8,413 nucleotides of DNA from an uncultured bacterium (GCA_903916135.1 CAIWVT010000282.1:1-8413), one strand, 5' to 3'. Numbered from the stretch's first letter, positions 1 to 6,520 are shown. Notes: a model not told the origin generated them from the sequence alone. Translations and numbers: made by a program.

Positions 1-156
1 TAAGGAGAATTATTATTATCTTATGCTTTTAAAAACAGTTTTATCCTATCCTAATCAAGTTGGGCTTATATGTGGTCGCTGAGTTTTTCAGCAGACCCTA
101 AATAATGCCGATAGAGTATCGGTATAAAGCATTTTCCCTTCTTGTTCTTCGATATA
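1..156. other. Intergenic leader without a supported gene; two small hairpins
   Basis: No reading frame here looks like a gene. The segment opens with TAA, which could be the stop of a gene outside the window, but this cannot be tested. Two inverted repeats are visible. One is an imperfect 9-bp stem at 74-82 with 88-97 (bulged A at 93, loop about 5 nt). The other is a perfect 6-bp stem, CCGATA/TATCGG, at 108-113 with 117-122. Neither has a T-run that would make it an obvious terminator. Confidence 0.5.
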
Positions 157-199
157 AAAAAAGCGGAGTTTCGATCTTACATCGAAACTCCGCTTTTTT
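157..199 (-). terminator. Strong intrinsic terminator after the PpiD-like gene
   Basis: A perfect inverted repeat: arm 157-175 pairs with arm 181-199 around a 5-nt loop (cttac). The core GCGGAGTTTCGAT/ATCGAAACTCCGC is flanked by an A-run on one side and a T-run on the other. It starts about 37 nt beyond the stop codon of the minus-strand isomerase gene. Read on either strand it is a GC-containing stem followed by T residues, so it can probably stop transcription from both directions and insulate this gene from its left neighbour. Confidence 0.9.
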
Positions 200-236
200 A
201 TTATTTTATAGAAACCCTTCTACAATGAACGAGGCA

Positions 237-2432
237 TTAATAATAGTTAATTCTATTATCAGTTATATCCGTAATATCTTTAATTGCTTTAAACACTTCA
301 CTTTCTTGTCTATAATTAGGATTGCCATACACTCTCGAACGGAATGTGCCAAGCAATTGCATTTTCACCATATCCACACTTGTTGGAGTTGCTGGAGCAG
401 TAATGCCGCTCAACAATACTTGATAAATAGCCATTTTTCCTTTGATAGGATCTGAAAGCACATTGTTTTTCAATGTAAATATGGTTCCGATGAGTTCGGG
501 TTCAGGACCGTATTTAGGGTAATTAGTTACAGCAAAGGTAAGCTGGTCAACCGTGTCAACTTTTGTATAAAGTTTTTGTGCTAACAGATAAATATCTTTT
601 GTGGTGCTTGATGCTGTTTTAACTTTATTGATTAGTTGTTCTGCTTTCTTTTCGCGCTTTACAAGTGGTTCGATGTACGATTTCACTTGTTCCAAGGTGG
701 CAACACCTTTATCGCGTTTCTCAACCAATGAAGCAACAACATATTTGCCATTTTCATCAAAAACTTGTTCGGAAATCATTCCTTTTTCAGTTTTTTCATC
801 GAAAGCCCAACGGATAATATCTCGCGCAGATTCAAGCCCCGGGATGGTATAATCCATCTCTTTCACAAATTGAGCCGAACGTTTGTTCAGTCCTTTATCT
901 TTTATGGTTTTATTAAATTGATCGGCAGTTCTGTTTGTTCCGGCAAATTCACTTGCTTTTGCAAGATATTGGTTGAAGGTTTCGCTGCTTGGTTTTATAT
1001 CATGTTTAATGATGGCTACTTTCAATTTTTTCTGTAATTCTTTTATATCTGATACAAAAAGAATGTGGTAGCCCATGCTTGATTGTACAATTTTTACATC
1101 ACCAATCTTTGAATTAAAGGTTGAATCGAAGAAGAATTTGTAATTAGCATCGCCATCGCCAACCCAACCAATGAGTCCACCATCTTTTTTGGCAGAAGGA
1201 TAGTCTGATTTTAGTTGAGCAATGCCTGCAAAGTTTTTCGTATCAAGTTTTACAAGGGCAAACAAACTATCAATAGTTTTCTTTGCTTGATCTTTTGTAC
1301 GTGTGATATTTTGCATGGGGTTTGGAGCGTCTTTATAAGCAATAAGCAGTTGACTGATTTTCACAGAATCGGGACGGTCTTGAATTTGAACCAAACGAGC
1401 TATAGAGTACGTATTGTTTTCAACAAAAGGAGGTATAATGGTTCCAACGGGCGACGCAAAAAGAATGGAATCTAACTTAACGGGCAAGCCACCTTTTTTA
1501 TAGAAATTGCTGTCGTAGGGTGCATCGCTGTTTAGTTTCATAAAATTATCAATGTCATTGGTTGCAATTTTTTGATAATCACTATAAATTCTTTGAACAT
1601 CTTCTGCAATTTTTTTCAGGTCATCATTGGAAGGAAGAACTTCAAAAACCACATAATCCAAATCGCGAGCATTCTCTTGCTTGTATTCGTTTTTATGTTC
1701 ATCATAAAATTTTTGGAAATCGGCATCCACAACTTTTATTACACTGTCGGAAATGGTTTCGTATTTCACTCCAATTGAAAGCAACTTGGCAACTTTGCTA
1801 GCTTCGTCGGCTTCACGTTGCAAAAATGCTTTGGGCATATAGTATCCTTGTGTGATGAGAGAATTGTATTTTGTGTTGATTCTATCATCTTTAATGCCTT
1901 GTTCTAAGCGTTTCCATTGTTGCTTTTCTTCGTCTTTCATGTTGTCGAAGTTCTGAACGATGGATTGAATTTTCTGCACGTCAACCGCTCCGGTGTTTGG
2001 GTCGGCGAAGTTTTGAACGATGAACGGATGCAAGTTTTCGCGTTTTCCCATCATCAGGTCATACAATTCTTCGGGACTGATGGAAGCTTTGGTTGCTTTT
2101 TCGTGGTCAATTGCCAAGCCCAATTCGACATATTCTTTTTGCATGATTTGTTCTTTCAACATCTGATCCCAAGTGGATGTCATGATTTGAAAGTTTTCGG
2201 CAGAGGTTAGATTGTCCTTTTTTGATTGTTGCTTGTATGCTGCAACTTGCTCTTCTACTTTTTTATCGAAATCTATTTTGCTGATTTTTTCCGATCCGAT
2301 TTTTGCAAATAGCGTGTTTTTGTTATTGCAACCTAATTTACTATTGCCCATGAAAAGAAAGCCTACTAAAGCAACGCCGATTAAAATTGTTACTAAAGCC
2401 GAATGTTTACGTATTGTGCCAATTATTGCCAT
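237..2432 (-). CDS. ppiD: PpiD/SurA-like peptidyl-prolyl cis-trans isomerase, membrane-anchored periplasmic foldase
   Basis: Predicted inner-membrane-anchored chaperone and prolyl isomerase that helps exported and outer-membrane proteins fold in the periplasm. The 731-aa product begins MAIIGTIRKHS, a start typical of Bacteroidota homologues, followed by one hydrophobic segment at about residues 11-29. Next comes a SurA/PpiD-type N-terminal chaperone region (about 40-220, lysine- and glutamate-rich helices), a degenerate parvulin-like unit (about 240-350), and a clear parvulin (rotamase) domain at about 355-465. That domain shows KISQLLIAY, GGLIGWV near 418-424 and SSMGYHILFV at 451-460. A further parvulin-like C-terminal part covers about 525-675. 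Length and layout match intact family members. The ATG at 2432 is supported by the conserved N-terminus and a promoter 30 bp upstream. No Shine-Dalgarno is seen, as is usual in this phylum. It is monocistronic, with a terminator at 157-199. The symbol rests on architecture rather than proven orthology. Confidence 0.95.
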   Translation of the reverse strand: MAIIGTIRKHSALVTILIGVALVGFLFMGNSKLGCNNKNTLFAKIGSEKISKIDFDKKVEEQVAAYKQQSKKDNLTSAENFQIMTSTWDQMLKEQIMQKEYVELGLAIDHEKATKASISPEELYDLMMGKRENLHPFIVQNFADPNTGAVDVQKIQSIVQNFDNMKDEEKQQWKRLEQGIKDDRINTKYNSLITQGYYMPKAFLQREADEASKVAKLLSIGVKYETISDSVIKVVDADFQKFYDEHKNEYKQENARDLDYVVFEVLPSNDDLKKIAEDVQRIYSDYQKIATNDIDNFMKLNSDAPYDSNFYKKGGLPVKLDSILFASPVGTIIPPFVENNTYSIARLVQIQDRPDSVKISQLLIAYKDAPNPMQNITRTKDQAKKTIDSLFALVKLDTKNFAGIAQLKSDYPSAKKDGGLIGWVGDGDANYKFFFDSTFNSKIGDVKIVQSSMGYHILFVSDIKELQKKLKVAIIKHDIKPSSETFNQYLAKASEFAGTNRTADQFNKTIKDKGLNKRSAQFVKEMDYTIPGLESARDIIRWAFDEKTEKGMISEQVFDENGKYVVASLVEKRDKGVATLEQVKSYIEPLVKREKKAEQLINKVKTASSTTKDIYLLAQKLYTKVDTVDQLTFAVTNYPKYGPEPELIGTIFTLKNNVLSDPIKGKMAIYQVLLSGITAPATPTSVDMVKMQLLGTFRSRVYGNPNYRQESEVFKAIKDITDITDNRINYY

Positions 2433-2460
2433 AAATTTGTTGATTTAAAAAATAAGGGTG

Positions 2461-2492
2461 CAAAAGTAACATAAATTTTTGGATACAGAAAA
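2461..2492 (-). promoter_or_regulatory. Bacteroidota-type promoter of the PpiD-like gene
   Basis: On the minus strand, positions 2468 to 2461 read TACTTTTG, an exact match to the Bacteroidota -7 consensus TAnnTTTG. The -33 element is weaker (TTTTCTG at 2492-2486, about 18 nt further upstream). Transcription would start near 2455 and give a short leader of about 20 nt before the ATG at 2432. Confidence 0.65.
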
Positions 2493-2824
2493 TGTTTTTT
2501 AATATTTTTAGAAATTAAAGTTCATTTTCGTCAAAAAAGATACCTTTATATATATTGGCGTAGTACATGAAAAAAACAGGTTTGTTTTAAAGAAAAAGCA
2601 AATATTCACCATTTTATGCCGATACGGTATTATTTATTGGAACGCGCCTGTCTTTATTAACAGGCAGGGATGATGCGGATATATATGACTTTAGGTTGGA
2701 GCATGAAAGGATAGAGTGGATAGTGGTTGGAAGTTCTGGCAAACCGGGTAGAATGGTTCAATAGTGAAATAGGTAGCGCCTATATAGATATATTCAACTT
2801 CACAGCCAAAGCTGAACAGGGGTA
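2493..2824. other. Intergenic region without a convincing gene
   Basis: This stretch lies between the cassette block and the PpiD promoter. Frames on both strands are broken by stops or give short composition-driven products. A perfect 6-bp inverted repeat (GCCTGT at 2646-2651, ACAGGC at 2660-2665, 8-nt loop) has no T-tract on either side. At 2617-2630 the sequence TGCCGATACGGTAT resembles the small palindrome at 106-124 on the far side of the PpiD gene. I see no tRNA or recognisable ncRNA. Confidence 0.5.
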
Positions 2825-2958
2825 TTCTAACATATCGCATAAAGGCAAAGGGCTGCAAAAGGCAGCGGTTTCAGAACACTTCCCTGTCTGCCCCCACAAA
2901 CAGTTACAAGTGTTTTTTTTTCACAAAACCCGCCGCTGAATGTAGGCAGAAGTTATGT
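2825..2958 (-). repeat. Degenerate attC-like site after the lipoprotein cassette
   Basis: On the minus strand ACATAAC (2958-2952) follows the lipoprotein gene. It is the exact complement of GTTATGT at the start of that cassette. About 120 nt on, GTTAGAA (2831-2825) could be the outer core, giving a 134-bp site, near the upper end of known attC lengths. In between, CAGC + GGTTT (2938-2935 and 2930-2926) can pair with AAACC + GCTG (2871-2867 and 2866-2863), leaving a 4-nt bulge. The outer stem is poor and the outer core deviates at its last base, so only the inverse-core side is well supported. Confidence 0.4.
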
Positions 2959-4556
2959 GGCGTTTTTTATTCACCATGTCACAACTTCGTCTGCGATTTT
3001 ATTAATCCATGTTTTTGCTTCGTCAACTGTGATAACTTTATGAATTATTATTAGTCTGTCCACAAAGGCACTTAATTTTCTATTTGGGTCGTAATTACCG
3101 TTCATATCGAAGTAAGCAAATTTTTTTTCATCTTTTTTTAAATATACTTCTACTTTGTTCTTGTCATAACGGTTTATGTAATTTCTTAAATATACCGCAA
3201 TGTTTTTGTAAGTTTTTTGCGCAAATGGATTCAAGGATTGGAATGAATTTTTGTAATATGGAGCAATCCAATTCCAAACAATCTGACGCAACAGCTCAGA
3301 AGAAATAACTTTATATATTGTATTTTCTTTGAAATAATTCCAGGTTTCTTTATTGGGATATATAAAGTCTTCTCCAAAGTTTCCACCACCTAACATAAGT
3401 CCATAAGAGACACAAATTTCATTAATTGTGCAAAGGTCTGGGTATGATGTTGGCTCTTCCCTGAATGCATCTAAACCATGTGCTAATAATTTTTCGATAG
3501 TCCATGGTCTTGTTTGAGTAGTGTCCCAGGATTTAAGTAAGTATGAACTATCCGGGATTTCTTTTGGTGCGGCGGTAATATGCCAATTGTAATTATTAAA
3601 ATTTGGATAATCATAGAGGTATTCATTCCCAATACTATCAATATAACCGTATAGCAGGATTTTATGTTTGTTTCCAAAATTGCTTTCTCCGTTGTCAATT
3701 TCAGCATAAGCGTATCCTTTGCAAAATTGCTTCACGCAGTGGTATTTAATTGGAATAATAATCTCACCCTTCTTGTTAATATAACCAGATTTGTCTTCTA
3801 ATCTTACCTGAGCAATTCCATTTTTAAAGTTACCTGCATTTTGGTCGCAATATTTTGGATTCTCGTAAATAAATGGAATAATGGCAGTGTCATTGTGATC
3901 TATATATCCCCATTTGTAGTATGATTCTGCCGCAAGTGCAAGTCCTTCCGAAAATGTCCCCACGTCATAATAACCAAAAGGAATTATTATTTTATTTGTT
4001 TTGTCAATAAATCCCCATTTATGGTTTTTGCAGGCTCCTATTAATCCTTCCGACCATTTTGAATATTTGAAATCTTCATACTCAATAGGAATAATAATAT
4101 CTCCTTTCGTATCAATAAAACCCCAAAGATTATTCTTTTTAACTTTTGCTATTCCGTTTTGGAAACCCCAGGTATTTTCATAAATAAACGGAATAATTTC
4201 TTTTCCTGTTTTATTGATAAATCCAAATAGCCCGTTTAGTTCAGCAGTTGCAATCCCATCTTTTGAAAAATCGCCCACGTAATCATATTTTATTTCAGTA
4301 ATTATATCTCCTTTCTCATTGATAAATCCCCATTTCCCATTATTTTTTACACTCATAAAACCATTATAAAAATCCCATCCAACACCATCATATTTTGGTT
4401 CGATAATAATTTTTCCATATAAGGATTTAAAGCCGTATTTGTTTCCATCTTTAAATGGGACTATAGCTTGTTTTGTAGAACAAGCTGTCAAGACAAGAAA
4501 TAAGGTCAGAATAAATATGTTTTGTCGAAGTATTTTCATGTTAAAATGCCACATAA
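2831..4556 (-). mobile_element. Putative integron-type gene cassette 2 (WG-repeat lipoprotein)
   Basis: The unit begins at TTATGTGGC inside the preceding attC-like site and ends in the weaker attC-like site at 2825-2958. Its ends carry a perfect 10-bp inverted repeat: GTTATGTGGC at the 5' end and GCCACATAAC after the stop codon, just as the two halves of a cassette's own attC core pair once it is circular. It holds one gene in cassette orientation (site 3' of the gene) and no promoter. The right boundary is approximate because the outer core there is degenerate. Confidence 0.5.
2971..4539 (-). CDS. WG-repeat lipoprotein
   Basis: Predicted 522-aa surface or periplasmic lipoprotein; its molecular function is unknown. 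Residues 1-20 form a lipoprotein signal peptide ending in the lipobox LTAC, with the lipidated cysteine at 20. Eight WG-type repeats of roughly 35 residues follow, with their aromatic-glycine pairs at about 35 (YG), 70 (WG), 105 (FG), 139, 175 and 210 (WG), 251 (SG) and 297 (YG). Each is followed by a pattern like FIxxxGxIIIPxxY. From about 312 to 522 lies an unrecognised non-repeat domain with several tryptophans. The frame stays open 37 codons upstream to 4650, but that part only translates the attC-like hairpin; the ATG at 4539 starts the signal peptide, so I choose it. Only 11 nt separate the cassette core GTTATGT from this ATG, leaving no room for a promoter. Expression probably depends on read-through from the ABC genes. 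WG repeats are thought to be binding scaffolds; no enzyme motif is visible. Confidence 0.85.
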   Translation of the reverse strand: MKILRQNIFILTLFLVLTACSTKQAIVPFKDGNKYGFKSLYGKIIIEPKYDGVGWDFYNGFMSVKNNGKWGFINEKGDIITEIKYDYVGDFSKDGIATAELNGLFGFINKTGKEIIPFIYENTWGFQNGIAKVKKNNLWGFIDTKGDIIIPIEYEDFKYSKWSEGLIGACKNHKWGFIDKTNKIIIPFGYYDVGTFSEGLALAAESYYKWGYIDHNDTAIIPFIYENPKYCDQNAGNFKNGIAQVRLEDKSGYINKKGEIIIPIKYHCVKQFCKGYAYAEIDNGESNFGNKHKILLYGYIDSIGNEYLYDYPNFNNYNWHITAAPKEIPDSSYLLKSWDTTQTRPWTIEKLLAHGLDAFREEPTSYPDLCTINEICVSYGLMLGGGNFGEDFIYPNKETWNYFKENTIYKVISSELLRQIVWNWIAPYYKNSFQSLNPFAQKTYKNIAVYLRNYINRYDKNKVEVYLKKDEKKFAYFDMNGNYDPNRKLSAFVDRLIIIHKVITVDEAKTWINKIADEVVTW

Positions 4557-4648
4557 CGGTTAAGGTATTGCTGCAGTGCCGCCCGCTCAAATGTTTCAAG
4601 TTAGCACAATACTTTCTAGCGGCATTGTCGGCAATACCTGCGTTAGGC
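4551..4648 (-). repeat. attC-like recombination site between the two cassettes
   Basis: A 98-bp imperfect palindrome. On the minus strand the inverse core GCCTAAC (4648-4642) fits RYYYAAC exactly, and the far core GTTATGT (4557-4551) differs from GTTRRRY at one position, resembling the GTTATGC cores of Vibrio repeats. Between them an 8-bp helix forms (GGTATTGC with GCAATACC, 4638-4631 with 4571-4564), then a 5/6-nt internal mismatch, then a 6-bp helix (TGCCGC with GCGGCA, 4624-4619 with 4582-4577), closing a 36-nt terminal loop. Unpaired spacers of 3 and 6 nt lie between the cores and the first helix. This matches the core, spacer, stem layout of attC sites. It could instead be a dispersed Bacteroidota intergenic repeat. 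Confidence 0.6.
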
Positions 4649-4698
4649 ACTGGCGGTTTTCAACTCTATTCATTTTCATTTTTTTCTATAATTAATTT

Positions 4699-5487
4699 TT
4701 AATTCTGGTCAGCAAAACGCCAAAATGCAACAGTTCCAAATAAACCTATGAGACAAGTGCATACTAAAATAATATAACTTGAAACATGCAATTGCAAATC
4801 TGCTGTAACACCAGGAGTACCATATAATCCAGGGATAGCCCATGGGAAATAAGGTCCCAAGCCAACCATACCGATAAAATTTGCCAATAGAAGAGTTAAA
4901 ATCACAAATCCTAATGGTATTAAATAACCGCGACTATAGCTTGCAAGAAAGGCTACCGGAGTTGAAAGCAACAGAATAAGAATAGTAGTTACAAAATAGT
5001 TACAGGAATATTGAATAACAATTTCTCCTGACCAATCAGGAAGACCAATGAGCCAACCCATTAACAGTCCAAAAGCTAAATAAACAAATGAAAGGATAAC
5101 AGACCAAATTATTACAACAATAAATTTAGAATATACAATATTAGACCGCGAAACAGGTATTGCAAGAATATCTTTTACTGTGTGGTCAGAAAATTCACGA
5201 CCAAAAATCCAACTTGCCACAAAACCAATACCAATAAGACCAACTCCTGCTATTCCCTGCATTAACAGAACTAAATAATTTTTCCAGTTTGGCACTCCAA
5301 ATCTCAACATAGATGCTTTATTGCCAATCATTCCAAGTTTGCCCGAAATGCCGGGATGTATTTGAACAAACATTAACAAGCCCATCATAGCGGAGATAAA
5401 CATAAATAGAATGATAGTTCCCCAGAAGATTTTTGATTTTCGAACTTTTAAAATTTCCACCCAGAGGCTTGCCTGAATACTTTTCAT
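4699..5487 (-). CDS. ABC-2 type exporter permease (BcrB-like)
   Basis: Integral membrane half of the exporter encoded with the upstream ATPase. The 262-aa product shows about six hydrophobic segments: near 20-40, 72-95, 120-148, 162-183, 188-207 and 236-257. Between segments 2 and 3 a polar stretch at 96-114 reads GREFSDHTVKDILAIPVSR, the cytoplasmic signature seen in bacitracin/lantibiotic-type ABC-2 permeases. The start at 5487 overlaps the ATPase stop in the sequence ATGA and is preceded, 6 nt upstream, by a full Shine-Dalgarno AAAGGAGGTG embedded in the ATPase coding sequence. Translational coupling is very likely. The inferred role is removal or export of an amphiphilic compound such as an antimicrobial peptide; the real substrate cannot be read from sequence. 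No terminator follows, only the attC-like hairpin 50 nt beyond the stop. Confidence 0.9.
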   Translation of the reverse strand: MKSIQASLWVEILKVRKSKIFWGTIILFMFISAMMGLLMFVQIHPGISGKLGMIGNKASMLRFGVPNWKNYLVLLMQGIAGVGLIGIGFVASWIFGREFSDHTVKDILAIPVSRSNIVYSKFIVVIIWSVILSFVYLAFGLLMGWLIGLPDWSGEIVIQYSCNYFVTTILILLLSTPVAFLASYSRGYLIPLGFVILTLLLANFIGMVGLGPYFPWAIPGLYGTPGVTADLQLHVSSYIILVCTCLIGLFGTVAFWRFADQN

Positions 5488-6410
5488 CTTACACCTCCTT
5501 TCATTCCAGTTGTTCTGAGAAAATAAGTTTCCAAATCCTCTTCTTCAACTTTCAGCATAGTAGGGGGACAGCCAGCATTTACCATTAGTGTTGCAATAGT
5601 ATCAGGATTGTTTATAACTTCTGAATTCATTATTTCCAGGTGTGCTTCTGCATTTCTTTCTACATCATATCCTTTTTCTGATAGAATCGAATAAGCCATT
5701 TCAATATCATGTGCGTTTACTAATAGTCGTTTCTTACAAAGGATTTCTAATTGGCTTGTGTCAAGTTCTTGTATTAGCTTTCCTTGATGAATAATACCAA
5801 TTCTTGTTGCAAATTTTGATATTTCGCCAAGAATATGGCTGGAAATAAAAATAGTTACGCCGCGATTTATAGCCATGTCGCACAACATTTCCCGAATTTC
5901 ATAAATCCCTGCAGGGTCTAATCCATTTGTAGGTTCATCTAAAATCAGTATTTCGGGATTATGTATCAATGCTTTTGCCAAGCCAAGTCTTTGATTATTG
6001 CCTAACGACAAGTTTTTTGCTTTTCTGGTTGCATATTGTCTTAATTGAAGTTTATCAATAATGTTTTCTACAGCGTTTTTATTTTTTATAAAATGTAGTC
6101 TGCGAAATATTTCAAGGTTTTCCTGAACTGTAAGCTCCGGATAGGAATAAGGTACTTCAACTAACGAGCCGACTTGTCGCCATAATTCTGTATTTTCTGA
6201 TGAACTTTTTTTATCATTAATATATGCTGTTCCGGATGTAGGCTTTATCATCCCCAGAAGCATACGAATAGTGGTAGTTTTTCCTGCACCGTTAAGACCT
6301 AAAAATCCATATATTTCACCTTTCCTGACATTTAAAGACATGTCTGTAACAGCACACACGTCTTTGTAGTGTTTTGAAATTTTTTCTGTCCTAATAATAT
6401 CTGTTATCAT
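5484..6410 (-). CDS. ABC transporter ATP-binding protein (BcrA/LanF-like)
   Basis: Cytoplasmic ATPase that powers the membrane partner encoded directly downstream. The 308-aa product has a complete nucleotide-binding domain: Walker A GLNGAGKTT at 38-46, signature LSLGNNQRLG at 134-143, Walker B ILILDEP at 154-160, D-loop GLDP at 163-166 and switch histidine SSH at 190-192. Where most ABC proteins have the Q-loop glutamine, this one reads SLVEVP, with glutamate at 85. An E in this position is described for lantibiotic-immunity ATPases (the LanF 'E-loop') and is seen in BcrA-type proteins. The signature LSLG, not LSGG, fits the same group. The 90-residue C-terminal tail is typical for such exporters. 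The start ATG at 6410 has no Shine-Dalgarno; the stop overlaps the permease start (ATGA). Peptide immunity or resistance is the best guess, with lipid or other substrates not excluded. Confidence 0.92.
   Translation of the reverse strand: MITDIIRTEKISKHYKDVCAVTDMSLNVRKGEIYGFLGLNGAGKTTTIRMLLGMIKPTSGTAYINDKKSSSENTELWRQVGSLVEVPYSYPELTVQENLEIFRRLHFIKNKNAVENIIDKLQLRQYATRKAKNLSLGNNQRLGLAKALIHNPEILILDEPTNGLDPAGIYEIREMLCDMAINRGVTIFISSHILGEISKFATRIGIIHQGKLIQELDTSQLEILCKKRLLVNAHDIEMAYSILSEKGYDVERNAEAHLEIMNSEVINNPDTIATLMVNAGCPPTMLKVEEEDLETYFLRTTGMKGGVR
5491..5501 (-). promoter_or_regulatory. Unusually strong Shine-Dalgarno for the permease start
   Basis: The minus strand reads AAAGGAGGTGT immediately before the permease, with a 6-nt spacer between GGAGG and the ATG. 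It is near-perfectly complementary to the 3' end of 16S rRNA and lies within the last codons of the ATPase (Lys-Gly-Gly-Val). No other start in the window has such a site. Confidence 0.8.
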
Positions 6411-6454
6411 TTATCAATTAGTTTTATCTCATTGTGGGTTGCTCTTTTCCGATT

Positions 6455-6463
6455 GTGCCTAAC
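6455..6463 (-). repeat. Cassette 1 start core (GTTAGGCAC)
   Basis: On the minus strand GTTAGGCAC reads from 6463 to 6455, 45 nt upstream of the ATPase start. It fits the integron core GTTRRRY and is the exact inverse of GTGCCTAAC at 4650-4642, beyond the permease gene. I read it as the left recombination junction of cassette 1. Confidence 0.5.
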
Positions 6464-6487
6464 ATATATATTGCACCCAGTCCATTT

Positions 6488-6520
6488 GTAACCGCTTACA
6501 AACGCTTGTAAACTTTTATA
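6488..6520. repeat. Cluster of TTTGTAA / TTACAAA half-sites
   Basis: The + strand here carries alternating, overlapping inverted repeats. TTTGTAA and TTACAAA are separated by CCGC, and TTACAA and TTGTAA by ACGC, followed by a related TTTATAAAC. On the minus strand the same DNA looks like about four imperfect 10-bp tandem units starting GTTTATAAAA, GTTTACAAGC, GTTTGTAAGC. It lies between the promoter at 6558-6587 and the cassette junction at 6463. It could be an operator or recombinase-binding repeats; nothing in the sequence decides between them. Confidence 0.5.

Larger units (their letters stand above)
4557..6462 (-). mobile_element. Putative integron-type gene cassette 1 (two-gene ABC exporter)
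   Basis: The unit starts at TTAGGCAC (core GTTAGGC at 6463-6457, an exact GTTRRRY match) and ends in the attC-like site at 4551-4648. Its inverse core GTGCCTAAC is the exact 9-bp complement of the 5' end of this unit. The matching ends therefore belong to the same unit and differ from those of the next one (GTTATGTGGC), the rule for integron cassettes. At about 1.9 kb with two overlapping genes it is larger than most cassettes, which usually carry one. No integrase gene is in the window. Confidence 0.5.

Noticed and set aside
105..455. 116-codon plus-strand frame overlapping the 3' end of the isomerase gene
   Set aside because: It runs through the strong terminator hairpin and lies antisense to a clearly coding region; its composition is that of a shadow frame.
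2646..2665. GCCTGT/ACAGGC inverted repeat as a terminator for the cassette block
   Set aside because: The stem is only 6 bp and lacks a T-tract on either strand, so termination is not supported.
2727..2939. 70-codon plus-strand frame upstream of the isomerase gene
   Set aside because: It has no recognisable motif, promoter or start context, overlaps the attC-like palindrome, and ends in low-complexity sequence read from a T-run.
3483..3707. 74-codon minus-strand frame within the lipoprotein gene
   Set aside because: It is an out-of-frame shadow; the lipoprotein frame is continuous with regular repeats and needs no frameshift.
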